NCBI RefSeq assembly: GCF_000455485.1
Contig: NZ_CBQR020000161.1
Location: forward strand, 1 to 64,000
Direction of reading: 5' to 3'
Length of the DNA: 64,000 nt
From: Gorillibacterium massiliense
Lineage (GTDB): Bacteria > Bacillota > Bacilli > Paenibacillales > NBRC-103111
Both the position numbers and the translations under genes were made by a program. Below the pieces are notes generated by a model. That model made no database searches, was not told where the DNA came from, and worked only from the letters and a program-made list of their open reading frames with translations. Below, piece by piece: positions 33,613-42,521 of the stretch (positions are counted from its first letter, which is position 1; each line of letters opens with the position of its first letter).

Positions 33613-34386
33613 ATGGGGGAAGAAACCGTAAATTCTATTGAGCAGGGACGCTATCTGCGGCAAATGAAATTGCTGGGGGCGGACGGACAGGAAAAGCTGC
33701 GGAAAGCTACCGTATTTATCGCCGGAGTAGGTGGACTAGGCGGCACAACGGCTTTATATCTTGCCGCGGCGGGTGTCGGGAAGCTGATTCTCGCTCATGA
33801 AGGCGTCATCGCCCTGCCTGATCTTAACCGGCAAATCTTAATGACGGACGAACGGCTGGGTATGGAGAGAGTGAGTACAGCGGCGGACAGCATTCACCGT
33901 TTGAATCCCGAGGTGGAAGTGGAGATTCATGCGGAGCGCATTCAGTATGACCGGGGGAGGGCCTGGGTGGAGGATGCGGATATTGCAGTGGATGCCCGGT
34001 ATGATTTTCCCGAGCGCTATGAATTGAACCGTCTATGCCGCGACTATGGCAAGCCTATGGTCGAAGCTGCCATGTATGGCTTTGAAATCTCGCTGACCAC
34101 CTTTGTGCCGGAGCAGACTCCGTGTTTGGAATGCTTGTATCCATCACCGGGGGCATGGGAGCCTCTTGGCTTCCCGGTGCTGGGCGCTGTATCCGGTATG
34201 GCCGGTTGCATGGCGGCGATGGAAGCGGTCAAGTGGATCACCGGAGTTGGTCGTGTCAGCGCCGGAGCGTTATTCCGCTACGATACCTTGAGTAATTCCG
34301 CCTATCAGGTGGATTTGACCGGAGTGCCGATGTGCCCGGCATGCCGCGCAAGGGCGGAAGCCAGGCGGGCGAAGGCGATAGGATGA
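33613..34386 (+). CDS. Second ThiF/HesA/MoeB family protein
   Basis: The 257-residue protein has the activating Arg in GRYLRQMKLLG, ATP-binding GVGGLGGTTALYLAAAGVG, LPDLNRQILM, and Zn ligands CLECLYP and CPACRA. The DATDNF motif seen in MoeB is replaced by DARYDF, so one acidic catalytic residue is shifted or lost. GGAGG stands before the ATG. It is divergent from moeB and convergent with moaD, so it may serve the molybdopterin pathway or act on another ubiquitin-like protein. It lacks the C-terminal extension of moeB. Confidence 0.85.
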   Translation: MGEETVNSIEQGRYLRQMKLLGADGQEKLRKATVFIAGVGGLGGTTALYLAAAGVGKLILAHEGVIALPDLNRQILMTDERLGMERVSTAADSIHRLNPEVEVEIHAERIQYDRGRAWVEDADIAVDARYDFPERYELNRLCRDYGKPMVEAAMYGFEISLTTFVPEQTPCLECLYPSPGAWEPLGFPVLGAVSGMAGCMAAMEAVKWITGVGRVSAGALFRYDTLSNSAYQVDLTGVPMCPACRARAEARRAKAIG

Positions 34387-34392
34387 AAAAAA

Positions 34393-34416
34393 CCACCCGC
34401 CGATGTCGGCGGGTGG
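34393..34416 (-). terminator. Terminator after moaD and thiF
   Basis: CCACCCGCCG pairs with CGGCGGGTGG around ATGT. On the minus strand it is followed by a run of seven T residues, serving moaD. Confidence 0.85.
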
Positions 34417-34419
34417 CTG

Positions 34420-34668
34420 TTAACCGCCGGACACCGGCGGAAGCAAGGCGACTTCACTGCCCTCGGAAAGAGTGGAGTCGTTCGTTGCGAATTTTTGATC
34501 GACGGACACCAGCGCTTGAAGCAGGGCAGGTCCGGCCGCAGGGTAAAGAGAAGCAAGCCGCTCCTTTAAATCCTTCACCGAATAAGTTGAGGCTGGAAGC
34601 TCTAGCTCCAAGGTCGGACTGCCCATCGATTCAGCCAGGCCAGCGAATAAGTGCAGACGGATTTGCAT
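34420..34668 (-). CDS. moaD: Molybdopterin synthase small subunit MoaD
   Basis: The 82-residue ubiquitin-like protein starts with MQIRLHLFAGLAESMG and ends PPVSGG. The exposed Gly-Gly C terminus is the site of adenylation by MoeB and then thiocarboxylation for dithiolene formation in molybdopterin. GGAGGAG precedes the ATG. It is near two ThiF-family enzymes that could act on it. Confidence 0.93.
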   Translation of the reverse strand: MQIRLHLFAGLAESMGSPTLELELPASTYSVKDLKERLASLYPAAGPALLQALVSVDQKFATNDSTLSEGSEVALLPPVSGG

Positions 34669-34880
34669 GGTTGGTTTCTCCTCCCGGTGTTTTGCAACCA
34701 GAATACCATATATGGGAAAGATGAACTATAAAATTTACCGTTTTTTCACATTTTGCTTTAGTCAGAATCGAGAAGGCTCCCACAGGCGGTTGAAGAAAAT
34801 CGTCTGAAGCGGCGGAGTCTTCTTTTTTGCAGTAGTGAGAAAAATCATCTTCCCAAAACAAAAATAGAGTGTATAGTAAT

Positions 34881-34904
34881 AAACATAAACAAAAGAAAAC
34901 AAAG
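34881..34904 (+). promoter_or_regulatory. A-rich DeoR-type operator candidate
   Basis: AAACATAAACAAAAG followed by AAAACAAAG lies just upstream of the tandem aldolase gene and shares ACAAAAG with the site at 36341 before rhaEW. It may be bound by the DeoR-family RhaR. The rest of the 257-bp gap after moaD has only a possible -10 region (TATAGT, about 34872). Confidence 0.4.
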
Positions 34905-34925
34905 ATAAATGGGAGGAATCAAACA

Positions 34926-36212
34926 ATGGATTTTGCGCTTCTGCATCCCGCTGACCAGATCATTTTGATCATGGAGCGCATTTACGGCTACGGCATGACT
35001 ACCACCTCAGGGGGGAACCTGTCCATTTTGGACGATAACGGAGATATTTGGATCACCCCGGCTAGCATCGATAAAGGCTCGCTGACCCGCAAGGATATCG
35101 TCTGCGTTAAGCCGGACGGCACCATCATCGGCAATCACAAGCCGTCCAGCGAATATCCATTTCACCGCCTCGTGTATAAAACCCGCCCGGATTTGAAGGC
35201 GGTGGTACATGCCCATCCCCCGGCTTTGGTGGCGTTTAGCATCGTGCGGCGCATCCCCGACACTCGGCTCTTGCCAAACGAGGGGCAGATTTGCGGGGAA
35301 GTGGGCATGGCCGAATATGCGCTGCCCGGCAGCGTGCTTTTGGGAGAGAAGATCGCCGCTGTTTTTGCCGAGGGCATCAACACGGTGATGTTGGAGAATC
35401 ACGGCGTGGTAGCTGGCGGAGCCAATCTGTTCGAAGCGTTCAAGTCTTTTGAAACGCTGGATTTCGTAGCCCGGCTGGAGATCAAGGCAAACCGCATCGG
35501 CAAACCGGTACTGCTTGCGCCCGAGCATTTCGATACGGTGGAAGCGAACCGGGAAGTCCGTATGGATAGCTTCATTCCGAAGGGATATTCTACCCTCGAA
35601 AGAGAAGCCCGCCGGGAGATGATCAAATTCATCCTCCGTTCCTACGATCAGAAGTTGGTAATGAGCACCCAAGGGACATTTTCCCAGAGGCTGGACGGCA
35701 ACAATTTCGTCATCACCCCTTACGGCAAGGACCGCAAGTATTTGGAAGAGAGAGACTTGGTGCGTATCGAGAACGGCCGTGCAGAAGCTGGGAAAGCCCC
35801 AAGCCGATCCGTTCATCTGCATCAAGCCATTTATGACGCGCATCCTCATGTGAATTCCGTCATCATCGCCCATCCGCCCAATATCATGGCTTTTGCCGTA
35901 ACCGACAATGCTTTCGATTCCCGCACAATTCCGGAAAGCTATATTCTGTTGCGGAATACGCCGAAGCTTCCCTTTGATTCCGTTTATTCCGATGTGGCGA
36001 AGACGGCAGCGGTATTCAAAAAAGAAACCCCTATCGCCATCGTCGAAAACAACTGCACCATCGCTACCGGCAGCAGTTTGTTGAACGCCTTCGACCGGCT
36101 GGAAGTGGCGGAATACAGTGCCAAAGCTATCATTTCCACGGGCTGTCTCGGCGAAATCGTGAAGATCGATCAAGAGAAGATCCGCGACATCGAGGTCGCC
36201 TTCCAGCTCTAA
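34926..36212 (+). CDS. Tandem class II aldolase/adducin domain protein
   Basis: The 428-residue protein starts at the ATG at 34926, after GGGAGG. It contains two consecutive class II aldolase folds. Domain 1 (about 8-205) is complete: SGGN at 28-31, Glu76, Zn ligands His95 and His97 (HAHPP) and His159 (ENHG). Domain 2 (about 225-425) keeps only one Zn His (His316): Glu is replaced by Ser295, the first His by Ile314 and the third by Asn376. It is therefore probably catalytically dead. Substrate is unknown but location suggests a methylpentose phosphate or a related sugar phosphate. Members named FucA/RhaD are usually single-domain. Confidence 0.85.
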   Translation: MDFALLHPADQIILIMERIYGYGMTTTSGGNLSILDDNGDIWITPASIDKGSLTRKDIVCVKPDGTIIGNHKPSSEYPFHRLVYKTRPDLKAVVHAHPPALVAFSIVRRIPDTRLLPNEGQICGEVGMAEYALPGSVLLGEKIAAVFAEGINTVMLENHGVVAGGANLFEAFKSFETLDFVARLEIKANRIGKPVLLAPEHFDTVEANREVRMDSFIPKGYSTLEREARREMIKFILRSYDQKLVMSTQGTFSQRLDGNNFVITPYGKDRKYLEERDLVRIENGRAEAGKAPSRSVHLHQAIYDAHPHVNSVIIAHPPNIMAFAVTDNAFDSRTIPESYILLRNTPKLPFDSVYSDVAKTAAVFKKETPIAIVENNCTIATGSSLLNAFDRLEVAEYSAKAIISTGCLGEIVKIDQEKIRDIEVAFQL

Positions 36213-36340
36213 GCTCGCGATAAAGCAGGTTGAAAAGGAGTTGTTCCGGGTGAGGGATTTTCCGCCAATGGGACAGCTTCTTTTTGTTTGTGTGGAATTT
36301 CAAAATATTTTCCTTTGATAATGCTTATTTAATGACTATT

Positions 36341-36365
36341 CAAACAAAAACAAAAGAGCTATAAT
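36341..36365 (+). promoter_or_regulatory. rhaEW promoter and A-rich operator candidate
   Basis: CAAACAAAAACAAAAG lies immediately before TATAAT (36360-36365), the likely -10 element of rhaEW. A weak -35 (TATTCA) is at 36337-36342, within the A-rich site. Binding of RhaR here would block transcription. Confidence 0.45.
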
Positions 36366-36410
36366 CAGACCGAAGACACAAAAAATACATATTTTGTGCG
36401 GAGGTGCTGT

Positions 36411-38480
36411 ATGGTTCGCCAGCTTTGGGATGAAATGAAAGCGCTGCAATGGGAGGAAGGGGTGGAGCAACTGGTCTACCGCTCCAATCTTCTCGGCTCG
36501 GACAGATCGGTATGCAATTACGGCGGAGGCAATACATCAACCAAAACATGGGTGAAAGATTTTCGCGGTCGCGATGTGGAAGTCATGTATGTCAAAGGCA
36601 GCGGATCGGATCTGGCGACGATGAAAGCGGGACAGTTCACCGGCTTGCGGATGGAGGATATCCGGCCGCTTTTCGAAAGAGACGAGATGTCCGATGAAGA
36701 GATGGTTGCTTATCTGGCCAATTGCATGATCGATTCCAGGCATCCCAGGGCTTCCATTGAAACGCTGCTCCATGCCTTTTTGCCCTTCAAGCATGTGGAT
36801 CATACCCATCCTGACGCCATCATCAGCCTTTGCTGCGCAGATAACGGGAAGGAATTGGCCCGTGAGATTTTTGGCAACCGATTTGTATGGGTTCCTTACA
36901 TTCGACCCGGCTTTACCCTATCCAAAATGATCGCTGCCGGAGTGCTGGCGAACCCTCAAGCGGAGCTGGTGCTCATGGAGAAGCATGGGCTGGTCACTTG
37001 GGGGGAAACCTCGGCGGAATGCTATGCGAAAACCATCGCCATCATCCAAAAAGCTGAACGTTTTATCGAAGATCGGGTGCAACCGGACCGTTTGTTCGGT
37101 GGCATTCTTCATCCGCCCCTAGTTCCGGAGAGTCGCCACAGATTGGCGGCGCAGGTGATGCCGGCGGTGCGCGGTGCCGTAAATGGCGGCAAGAACATGA
37201 TCCTTGCCTTCAATGATGAGGAGGATGTGCTCGGCTTTGTCGGCGGCGCGGACGCTCAAGCGCTGTCCCAAGTAGGTGCAGCTTGTCCGGATCATCTGGT
37301 GCATACGAAGGTAGTCCCACTGTTCATCGACTGGACGCCGGACACGGAAGACGCTGAGGGCTTGAAAATGAAGCTGATCGCCGGAATCGCGGCGTACAAG
37401 GAGCAGTATAAAGCTTATTTTGATCGGAATGGCAGCAAGGCGGATATCATGTTCGAGCCGGTTCCCCGGGTGATTTTGATTCCGGGTGTCGGGATGATCA
37501 ACACCGGTAAAAGCCGGGCGATGGCCCAGGTCAGCGGGGATCTTTACCACCGCGCCATCGCGGTGATGCGCGGAGCGACGGCTCTCGGCCGGTTTGTGTC
37601 CCTTTCGGAAAAGGAATCCTACAACGTGGAATATTGGCCTCTGGAGCTGTATAAGCTGTCGCTGGCTCCGGCGGAAGCGGAGTTTTCCCGTAAAGTCGCT
37701 TTCATCACCGGAGGTGCAGGAGGCATCGGCAGCGAATCGGCTCGTAGGCTTGCAGCCGAAGGCGCTCATGTGGTGCTGGCGGATCTGAACCTGGAGGGAG
37801 CCGAGCGGGCAGCCGTGGAGATCAACGATATATATGGCGGGATGCGGGCCATTGCGGTTAAAATGGACGTAACGAAAGAGGACGAGGTGGCCGCCGCTTA
37901 CGCCGAGACGGCATTGACTTACGGCGGCGTGGATATCGTCGTCAATAATGCGGGACTCGCCACATCTAGCCCGTTTACGGAAACATCGCTAAAGGAATGG
38001 AATCTGAACGTCGGTGTGCTGGGCACGGGGTATTTTTTGGTGGCACGAGAGGCATTCAGGCAGATGAAGGAGCAGGGCACGGGAGGCAGCATGGTGTTTA
38101 TCGGGTCGAAAAACTCGGTTTATGCAGGCAAAAACGTCACCGCCTACAGCTCCGCCAAAGCGCTGGAAGCCCATCTGGCCCGCTGCATCGCCGTGGAAGG
38201 CGGAGAGCTGGGCATCCGGGTGAACACAATCCTGCCCGACGCGATCCTGCAAGGTTCGGCCATTTGGAACTCCAACTGGCGCAGCGAGCGGGCGGCCGCC
38301 TACGGCATCGCGCCGGACCAACTGGAGGAGTATTACCGCAAGCGGACGACGCTGCTCGTGAACGTCTATCCGCGGGATATCGCCGAGGGAGTCGCTTTTT
38401 TCGCTTCCTCCAAAGCGGAGAAGACGACGGGCTGCATGCTGACCATCGATGGCGGCGTCCCGGCGGCTTTCACCCGGTAA
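36411..38480 (+). CDS. rhaEW: Bifunctional rhamnulose-1-phosphate aldolase/L-lactaldehyde dehydrogenase RhaEW
   Basis: The 689-residue fusion starts at the ATG at 36411, after GGAGGTG. The N-terminal class II aldolase part (about 1-420) has YGGGNTSTK, VDHTHPDAI and EKHGLVTWG. The C-terminal short-chain dehydrogenase (about 430-689) has ITGGAGGIGSESA, the catalytic NAG, and the YSSAK (YxxxK) motif. In B. subtilis RhaEW cleaves rhamnulose-1-phosphate and oxidises the resulting L-lactaldehyde to L-lactate. This one is followed by a DeoR regulator and lutABC, consistent with that chemistry. Confidence 0.92.
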   Translation: MVRQLWDEMKALQWEEGVEQLVYRSNLLGSDRSVCNYGGGNTSTKTWVKDFRGRDVEVMYVKGSGSDLATMKAGQFTGLRMEDIRPLFERDEMSDEEMVAYLANCMIDSRHPRASIETLLHAFLPFKHVDHTHPDAIISLCCADNGKELAREIFGNRFVWVPYIRPGFTLSKMIAAGVLANPQAELVLMEKHGLVTWGETSAECYAKTIAIIQKAERFIEDRVQPDRLFGGILHPPLVPESRHRLAAQVMPAVRGAVNGGKNMILAFNDEEDVLGFVGGADAQALSQVGAACPDHLVHTKVVPLFIDWTPDTEDAEGLKMKLIAGIAAYKEQYKAYFDRNGSKADIMFEPVPRVILIPGVGMINTGKSRAMAQVSGDLYHRAIAVMRGATALGRFVSLSEKESYNVEYWPLELYKLSLAPAEAEFSRKVAFITGGAGGIGSESARRLAAEGAHVVLADLNLEGAERAAVEINDIYGGMRAIAVKMDVTKEDEVAAAYAETALTYGGVDIVVNNAGLATSSPFTETSLKEWNLNVGVLGTGYFLVAREAFRQMKEQGTGGSMVFIGSKNSVYAGKNVTAYSSAKALEAHLARCIAVEGGELGIRVNTILPDAILQGSAIWNSNWRSERAAAYGIAPDQLEEYYRKRTTLLVNVYPRDIAEGVAFFASSKAEKTTGCMLTIDGGVPAAFTR

Positions 38481-38539
38481 CGGAAGGCGAGCACCATTGC
38501 TGCATGAAACAAAATTAACGGAAAAGAGCGAGGTAAGCT

Positions 38540-39295
38540 ATGCTGGTCGCAGAACGCTACGAAAAAATCGTGGAATTGGTAAATGAACGGGGAAGCATCC
38601 GGGTGTCCGAGCTGAGCGATTTATGCCAGGTGACGGAGGAAACCATCCGGCGGGATTTGGACCGGCTGGAGCAAAACGGGCGCCTGCGCCGCTCCCATGG
38701 CGGGGCGGTCAGCGTCAAAGACCAGTCTGAGGTTCCGTATTTCGAGCGGGAGGTCACCCACGCCGCCGAAAAGCAGCGGATCGCGGCCGAAGCCATCAAG
38801 CTCATCAAGCCGCGGGACCGAATCTTGCTGGATGCCAGCACCACCGCTTGGTACATGGCGGCGATTTTGCCGGACATTCCCTTGACCGTGCTGACCAACT
38901 CCATCAAAGTGGCGACGGAGCTCAGCACGAAAGAGCGAGTGGATGTGATCTCCACCGGCGGCCAGCTTGCTCCTACCTCCCTTTCCTTCGTCGGTCCCCT
39001 TGCCGAACGCTCGCTGGATGCCTATTACGTGGATAAAGCCTTTTTTTCCTGCAAGGGCGTGCATTTGACCCGAGGGGCCAGCGAATCAAATGAGCTGCAA
39101 GCGCGGATCAAGCAGAAAATGATTGAAATAGCCGATGAAGTGATCTTGTTGGCCGATGCCAGCAAATTCGGCGTTCAAGCCTTCACTCACGTGACTTCTC
39201 TCGATAAAGTAAACACGATCATCACCGATAAGCGTATCGCCAATGAGACCTTAGCTCAGCTTGCCGAACGTTCGCTTTCCGTGAAAATCGTATAG
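38540..39295 (+). CDS. rhaR: DeoR family regulator, RhaR-like
   Basis: The 251-residue protein has an N-terminal DeoR helix-turn-helix (SIRVSELSDLCQVTEETIRRDLDRLEQNGRLRRSHGGA) and a DeoRC sugar-phosphate-binding domain (DRILLDASTTAWYMA, FVGPLAERSLDAYYVDKAFFSCKGVH). B. subtilis RhaR sits next to rhaEW in the same order. The ligand is probably rhamnulose-1-phosphate. Confidence 0.85.
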   Translation: MLVAERYEKIVELVNERGSIRVSELSDLCQVTEETIRRDLDRLEQNGRLRRSHGGAVSVKDQSEVPYFEREVTHAAEKQRIAAEAIKLIKPRDRILLDASTTAWYMAAILPDIPLTVLTNSIKVATELSTKERVDVISTGGQLAPTSLSFVGPLAERSLDAYYVDKAFFSCKGVHLTRGASESNELQARIKQKMIEIADEVILLADASKFGVQAFTHVTSLDKVNTIITDKRIANETLAQLAERSLSVKIV

Positions 39296-39300
39296 CAAGA

Positions 39301-39332
39301 GGGCGAACCTCCTTCCCGGTGGTTTGCCCTTT
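39301..39332 (+). terminator. Weak terminator after rhaR
   Basis: GGGCGAACC pairs with GGTTTGCCC (one G-U pair) around an 11-base loop, followed by a short T-tract. It may only attenuate read-through into lutABC. Confidence 0.5.
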
Positions 39333-39382
39333 CCCATATCATGAGCCTTTTAGAACTCCAGCAAAAAGAATAGAGGTGCGCC

Positions 39383-40111
39383 ATGAAGGTTTCCTTGTTC
39401 ATCACCTGTTTGAGCGATGCGGTGTTCCCCCGTGTGGGGGACGCGATGGTGCGGCTTCTGGCGCGGTACGGCATCGCCCTGTCGCTTCCTCTCGAGCAGA
39501 CCTGCTGCGGCCAGCCGGCTTTCAACAGCGGCTATTGGGAGGAGGCGAGAAGGAGCGCCCGCACGATTTTGCAGGCTTTTGATGACAGCGATTTCATAAT
39601 CTCCCCATCGGGTTCATGTACCGGTATGATTCATCACTACCCAAAGCTGTTCGAGCATGAACCGGACTTGTTGAAACGGTCGCAGCGATTGCAGGAAAAA
39701 ACCTACGAGTTCACGCAATTTCTTGTTCATGTGTTGGGCGTGACGGACATCGGGGCGGTTTTTCCTCATAAGGTGACGTATCACCCTTCCTGTCATGGAA
39801 GTAGACTTTTGGGAATTAAGGCTGAACCGATGGAACTGTTGCGCCATGTGCGGGGGATGGAGCTGGTTCCGTTGCCTTTTGCCGAGGATTGCTGCGGCTT
39901 TGGCGGGACGTTTGCGGTGAAAATGGCCGAAATTTCTGGCGCGATGGTGACGGAAAAAGCGGATCACGTGCTGGAGACGGAAGCTGAGGTGCTGACCGGG
40001 CTGGATATGGGCTGCCTGATGAATATCGGCGGGCATTTAAGATACCGTGACAAAAAGGTGCGGGTGATGCACCTGGCCGAGCTGCTGGAGGAAGGGGTGC
40101 GGCTGGCGTGA
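39383..40111 (+). CDS. lutA: L-lactate oxidation subunit LutA
   Basis: The 242-residue cysteine-rich protein contains two CCG motifs (EQTCCGQPAFNSG, AEDCCGFGGTFAVK) and SCHG, which ligate iron-sulfur clusters as in heterodisulfide reductase-like proteins. It matches B. subtilis LutA (YvfV). LutABC oxidises L-lactate to pyruvate. AGAGGTGC precedes the ATG. lutB overlaps its stop. Confidence 0.93.
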   Translation: MKVSLFITCLSDAVFPRVGDAMVRLLARYGIALSLPLEQTCCGQPAFNSGYWEEARRSARTILQAFDDSDFIISPSGSCTGMIHHYPKLFEHEPDLLKRSQRLQEKTYEFTQFLVHVLGVTDIGAVFPHKVTYHPSCHGSRLLGIKAEPMELLRHVRGMELVPLPFAEDCCGFGGTFAVKMAEISGAMVTEKADHVLETEAEVLTGLDMGCLMNIGGHLRYRDKKVRVMHLAELLEEGVRLA

Positions 40112-41730
40112 GCGGACAGATCAAAGATCATAGCGCGGCAGTGGCGCATAAGGCGGCGGATGCGGGACGAAATGCTGTCGGCAGGAGTGGGACTGGCGAT
40201 AGCCACGGCCGCGGACCGATGGACGGAACCGTGAAAGAACGGGCGGAGCTAGCGCTGAATGACGAGTTTTTGCGCAAGGCGGTGCGTTTTACCACCGAAC
40301 GTCTGCGTTCCGGCAAAAAGCAGGCTGCGGAAGAACATGGCAACTGGGAGGAGTGGAGGGAACGGGGGCGGCAAATCCGTCTGCATACCATCGCTCATCT
40401 TGATTACTATTTGAATCTATTTGTGGAAAATGCGAGGGCTAACGGGGTGCGTGTGCATTTTGCCCCGAAGGCAGAGGATGCGGTCAAGTTGGCTTTGGAG
40501 ATTGCGGAGCGTAAGGGCGCGGTTTCCGCCGTGAAATCCAAATCCATGGTATCGGAGGAGCTGCACCTGAACAAAGCGCTGCAGAATGCAGGCGTGGAGA
40601 CGGTAGAAACGGATTTGGGTGAGTATATCATTCAACTGGCGGGTGAAGCTCCGTCCCACATTATCATTCCGGCGATTCACATGAACCGGTATCGCATAGC
40701 CGATCTGCTTTCCCGGGACGCTGGAGAGGAGCTGCCGCCGGATACGGCCGTCTTGGCCGGATACGTCCGACGCAAGCTGCGGCAAAAATTTCTTGCGGCG
40801 GATATCGGCATCACCGGCTGTAATTTTGCCATCGCCGAAACGGGTTCGATTGTTCTGTTCGAAAATGAAGGCAACGCACGGATGGTCACGACTTTGCCGA
40901 AAACGCAGATTACGTTCATGGGCATGGAACGGATTATTCCCTCTTGGGCGGATCTGGAGGTGATGGCGACCTTGCTGCCCCGTTCGGCGACGGGACAAAA
41001 GCTGACTGTCTACATGTCCGGCATTACCGGTCCCCGGCGGGAGGGAGACGGCGACGGCCCGGAGGAGATGCATATCGTTATCGTGGATAACGGGCGGTCG
41101 CTGCAACTGGGCGATCCAGAGTTTCAGGAACTGCTGAATTGTATCCGCTGCGGAGCCTGCTTGAACGCTTGCCCGGTATACCGGCATATCGGCGGCCATG
41201 CATACGGCGGGACGTACAGCGGTCCTATCGGGGCGGTGCTGACCCCTGCGCTGAACAAGGATTCCGCGGAGTGGAACGATATCGCACAAGCTTCCAGCCT
41301 GTGCGGGGCTTGCTACGAAGCTTGTCCCGTGAAGATTCCGCTCCACGAAATGCTCGTTTACTTGCGCCGGCGCAAGGTGGAGCAGGGGCACGGGGAGCTG
41401 GGCGAAAACGTGGGGATGAAGGGGTTCGGCGCCGTCATGGCCAGTGCGAAGCGGTATAGGCGTGCGCTGCGTGCGGTGCGGATTGGGCAGCGGCTTATTG
41501 CGAAAAACGGCGAGATCCGCGCGAAGATTGGTCCGCTTAAAGGGTGGAACCGTTACAGGGTGATGCCTGCCTTACCCGCCGAAACGTTCCGTGAAGGCTG
41601 GGAGCGGTTGAGCCGGGAAGTGGGAAACGGAAAACGGGAGCTGGACCCGGTGATGAAAAGCCGGATGGAGACCGTTTTGCGGGAGCGGGTTTTGAAAAAA
41701 GTGGGTAGAAAGGAGAAAGTGGAGGAGTAG
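40108..41730 (+). CDS. lutB: L-lactate oxidation iron-sulfur subunit LutB
   Basis: The 540-residue protein has an LUD domain (KAEDAVKLALEIAERKGAVSAVKSKSM, GITGCNFAIAETGSIVL) and two [4Fe-4S] motifs: CIRCGACLNACP and CGACYEACP. I chose the GTG at 40108, which overlaps the lutA stop and has GAAGGGGTG upstream. An ATG at 40219 is closer to the usual length of LutB but lacks a good site, so the first 37 residues are uncertain. It acts with LutA and LutC in L-lactate oxidation. Confidence 0.92.
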   Translation: MSGQIKDHSAAVAHKAADAGRNAVGRSGTGDSHGRGPMDGTVKERAELALNDEFLRKAVRFTTERLRSGKKQAAEEHGNWEEWRERGRQIRLHTIAHLDYYLNLFVENARANGVRVHFAPKAEDAVKLALEIAERKGAVSAVKSKSMVSEELHLNKALQNAGVETVETDLGEYIIQLAGEAPSHIIIPAIHMNRYRIADLLSRDAGEELPPDTAVLAGYVRRKLRQKFLAADIGITGCNFAIAETGSIVLFENEGNARMVTTLPKTQITFMGMERIIPSWADLEVMATLLPRSATGQKLTVYMSGITGPRREGDGDGPEEMHIVIVDNGRSLQLGDPEFQELLNCIRCGACLNACPVYRHIGGHAYGGTYSGPIGAVLTPALNKDSAEWNDIAQASSLCGACYEACPVKIPLHEMLVYLRRRKVEQGHGELGENVGMKGFGAVMASAKRYRRALRAVRIGQRLIAKNGEIRAKIGPLKGWNRYRVMPALPAETFREGWERLSREVGNGKRELDPVMKSRMETVLRERVLKKVGRKEKVEE

Positions 41731-41792
41731 GGTCAAACGCGTGGGCAAAACAGAGGTGGGACCCGTTATGAAGGAAAGAAGGAGGCGGGAAC

Positions 41793-42521
41793 ATGGGAGA
41801 TACCTATAAAGCTTGGCTGGACGAACGCGAGGCGGAATCTCGCCGGATGCAGGAGGCGATGATGAACGGCATTGCCGGCAGACTTAACCGGCCGCGGCCG
41901 CTTTCGGCTCCGCAGCATCCGTTTCGCGGCGCTCCCGATTTTTGGGAGCAGGTGGAGTGGCCATTGCCGGAGCGGCTTGCGCGCTTCGCGGCCAATTTTA
42001 CCGCAGCCGGAGGCATCGTGGAGCGGCTGCCGGACTGGGATGCGGCGGGCGAGTACATCGCCCGGCAGGCAGAGAAGCTGGGCGCCCGCTACGTAGTCCG
42101 GCAGAATCAGCCGGAACTGGATGCGCTCCAGCTTGGGGAGCGGCTGCCCGAGGAGGCACGGATCACCCGGTGGAACCGCGATCCGGCGGAAGACATGCGG
42201 GCTCGGGCAGCCGAAGCGGACATCGGCATCATCCTTGCCGATCATGCGGTCGCCAGCACCGGCTCCATCGTCGCGGTGTCCCACCGGGATAAAGGGCGGT
42301 CGGTCAGCTTGCTGCCGACGGCGCTATTCGCCCTTATTCCGGTGGAACGAGTGAAAACGCGACTGGGCGAAGTGCTGGCCGGTTTTGACCAAGCTGGGCA
42401 GTCGGCTCTCCCAGCCGGCATTCACTTCATCTCCGGCCCCAGCCGGTCGGCAGACATCGAAAACGATCTGACCATCGGCGTCCATGGCCCCGGTATCGTT
42501 TTCGCTCTACTGGTGGGTTGA
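41793..42521 (+). CDS. lutC: L-lactate oxidation subunit LutC
   Basis: The 242-residue LUD-domain protein has FRGAPDFWEQVEWPLPERLARFAANF and ASTGSIVAVSHRDKGRSVSLLPTALF. It matches LutC (YkgG family). It completes lutABC, with a 62-bp gap after lutB containing AAGAAGGAGG. In this position the operon can finish the lactate that RhaEW makes. Confidence 0.93.
   Translation: MGDTYKAWLDEREAESRRMQEAMMNGIAGRLNRPRPLSAPQHPFRGAPDFWEQVEWPLPERLARFAANFTAAGGIVERLPDWDAAGEYIARQAEKLGARYVVRQNQPELDALQLGERLPEEARITRWNRDPAEDMRARAAEADIGIILADHAVASTGSIVAVSHRDKGRSVSLLPTALFALIPVERVKTRLGEVLAGFDQAGQSALPAGIHFISGPSRSADIENDLTIGVHGPGIVFALLVG

Noticed and set aside
34393-34416. Riboswitch (molybdenum cofactor type) near the molybdopterin genes
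   Set aside because: The structure is a simple terminator hairpin; no leader with the expected conserved stems was seen before moeB, moaD or modA.
35007-36173. 388-codon open frame antisense to the tandem aldolase
   Set aside because: Shadow of a gene with clear domain motifs on the plus strand; no ribosome site or family match.
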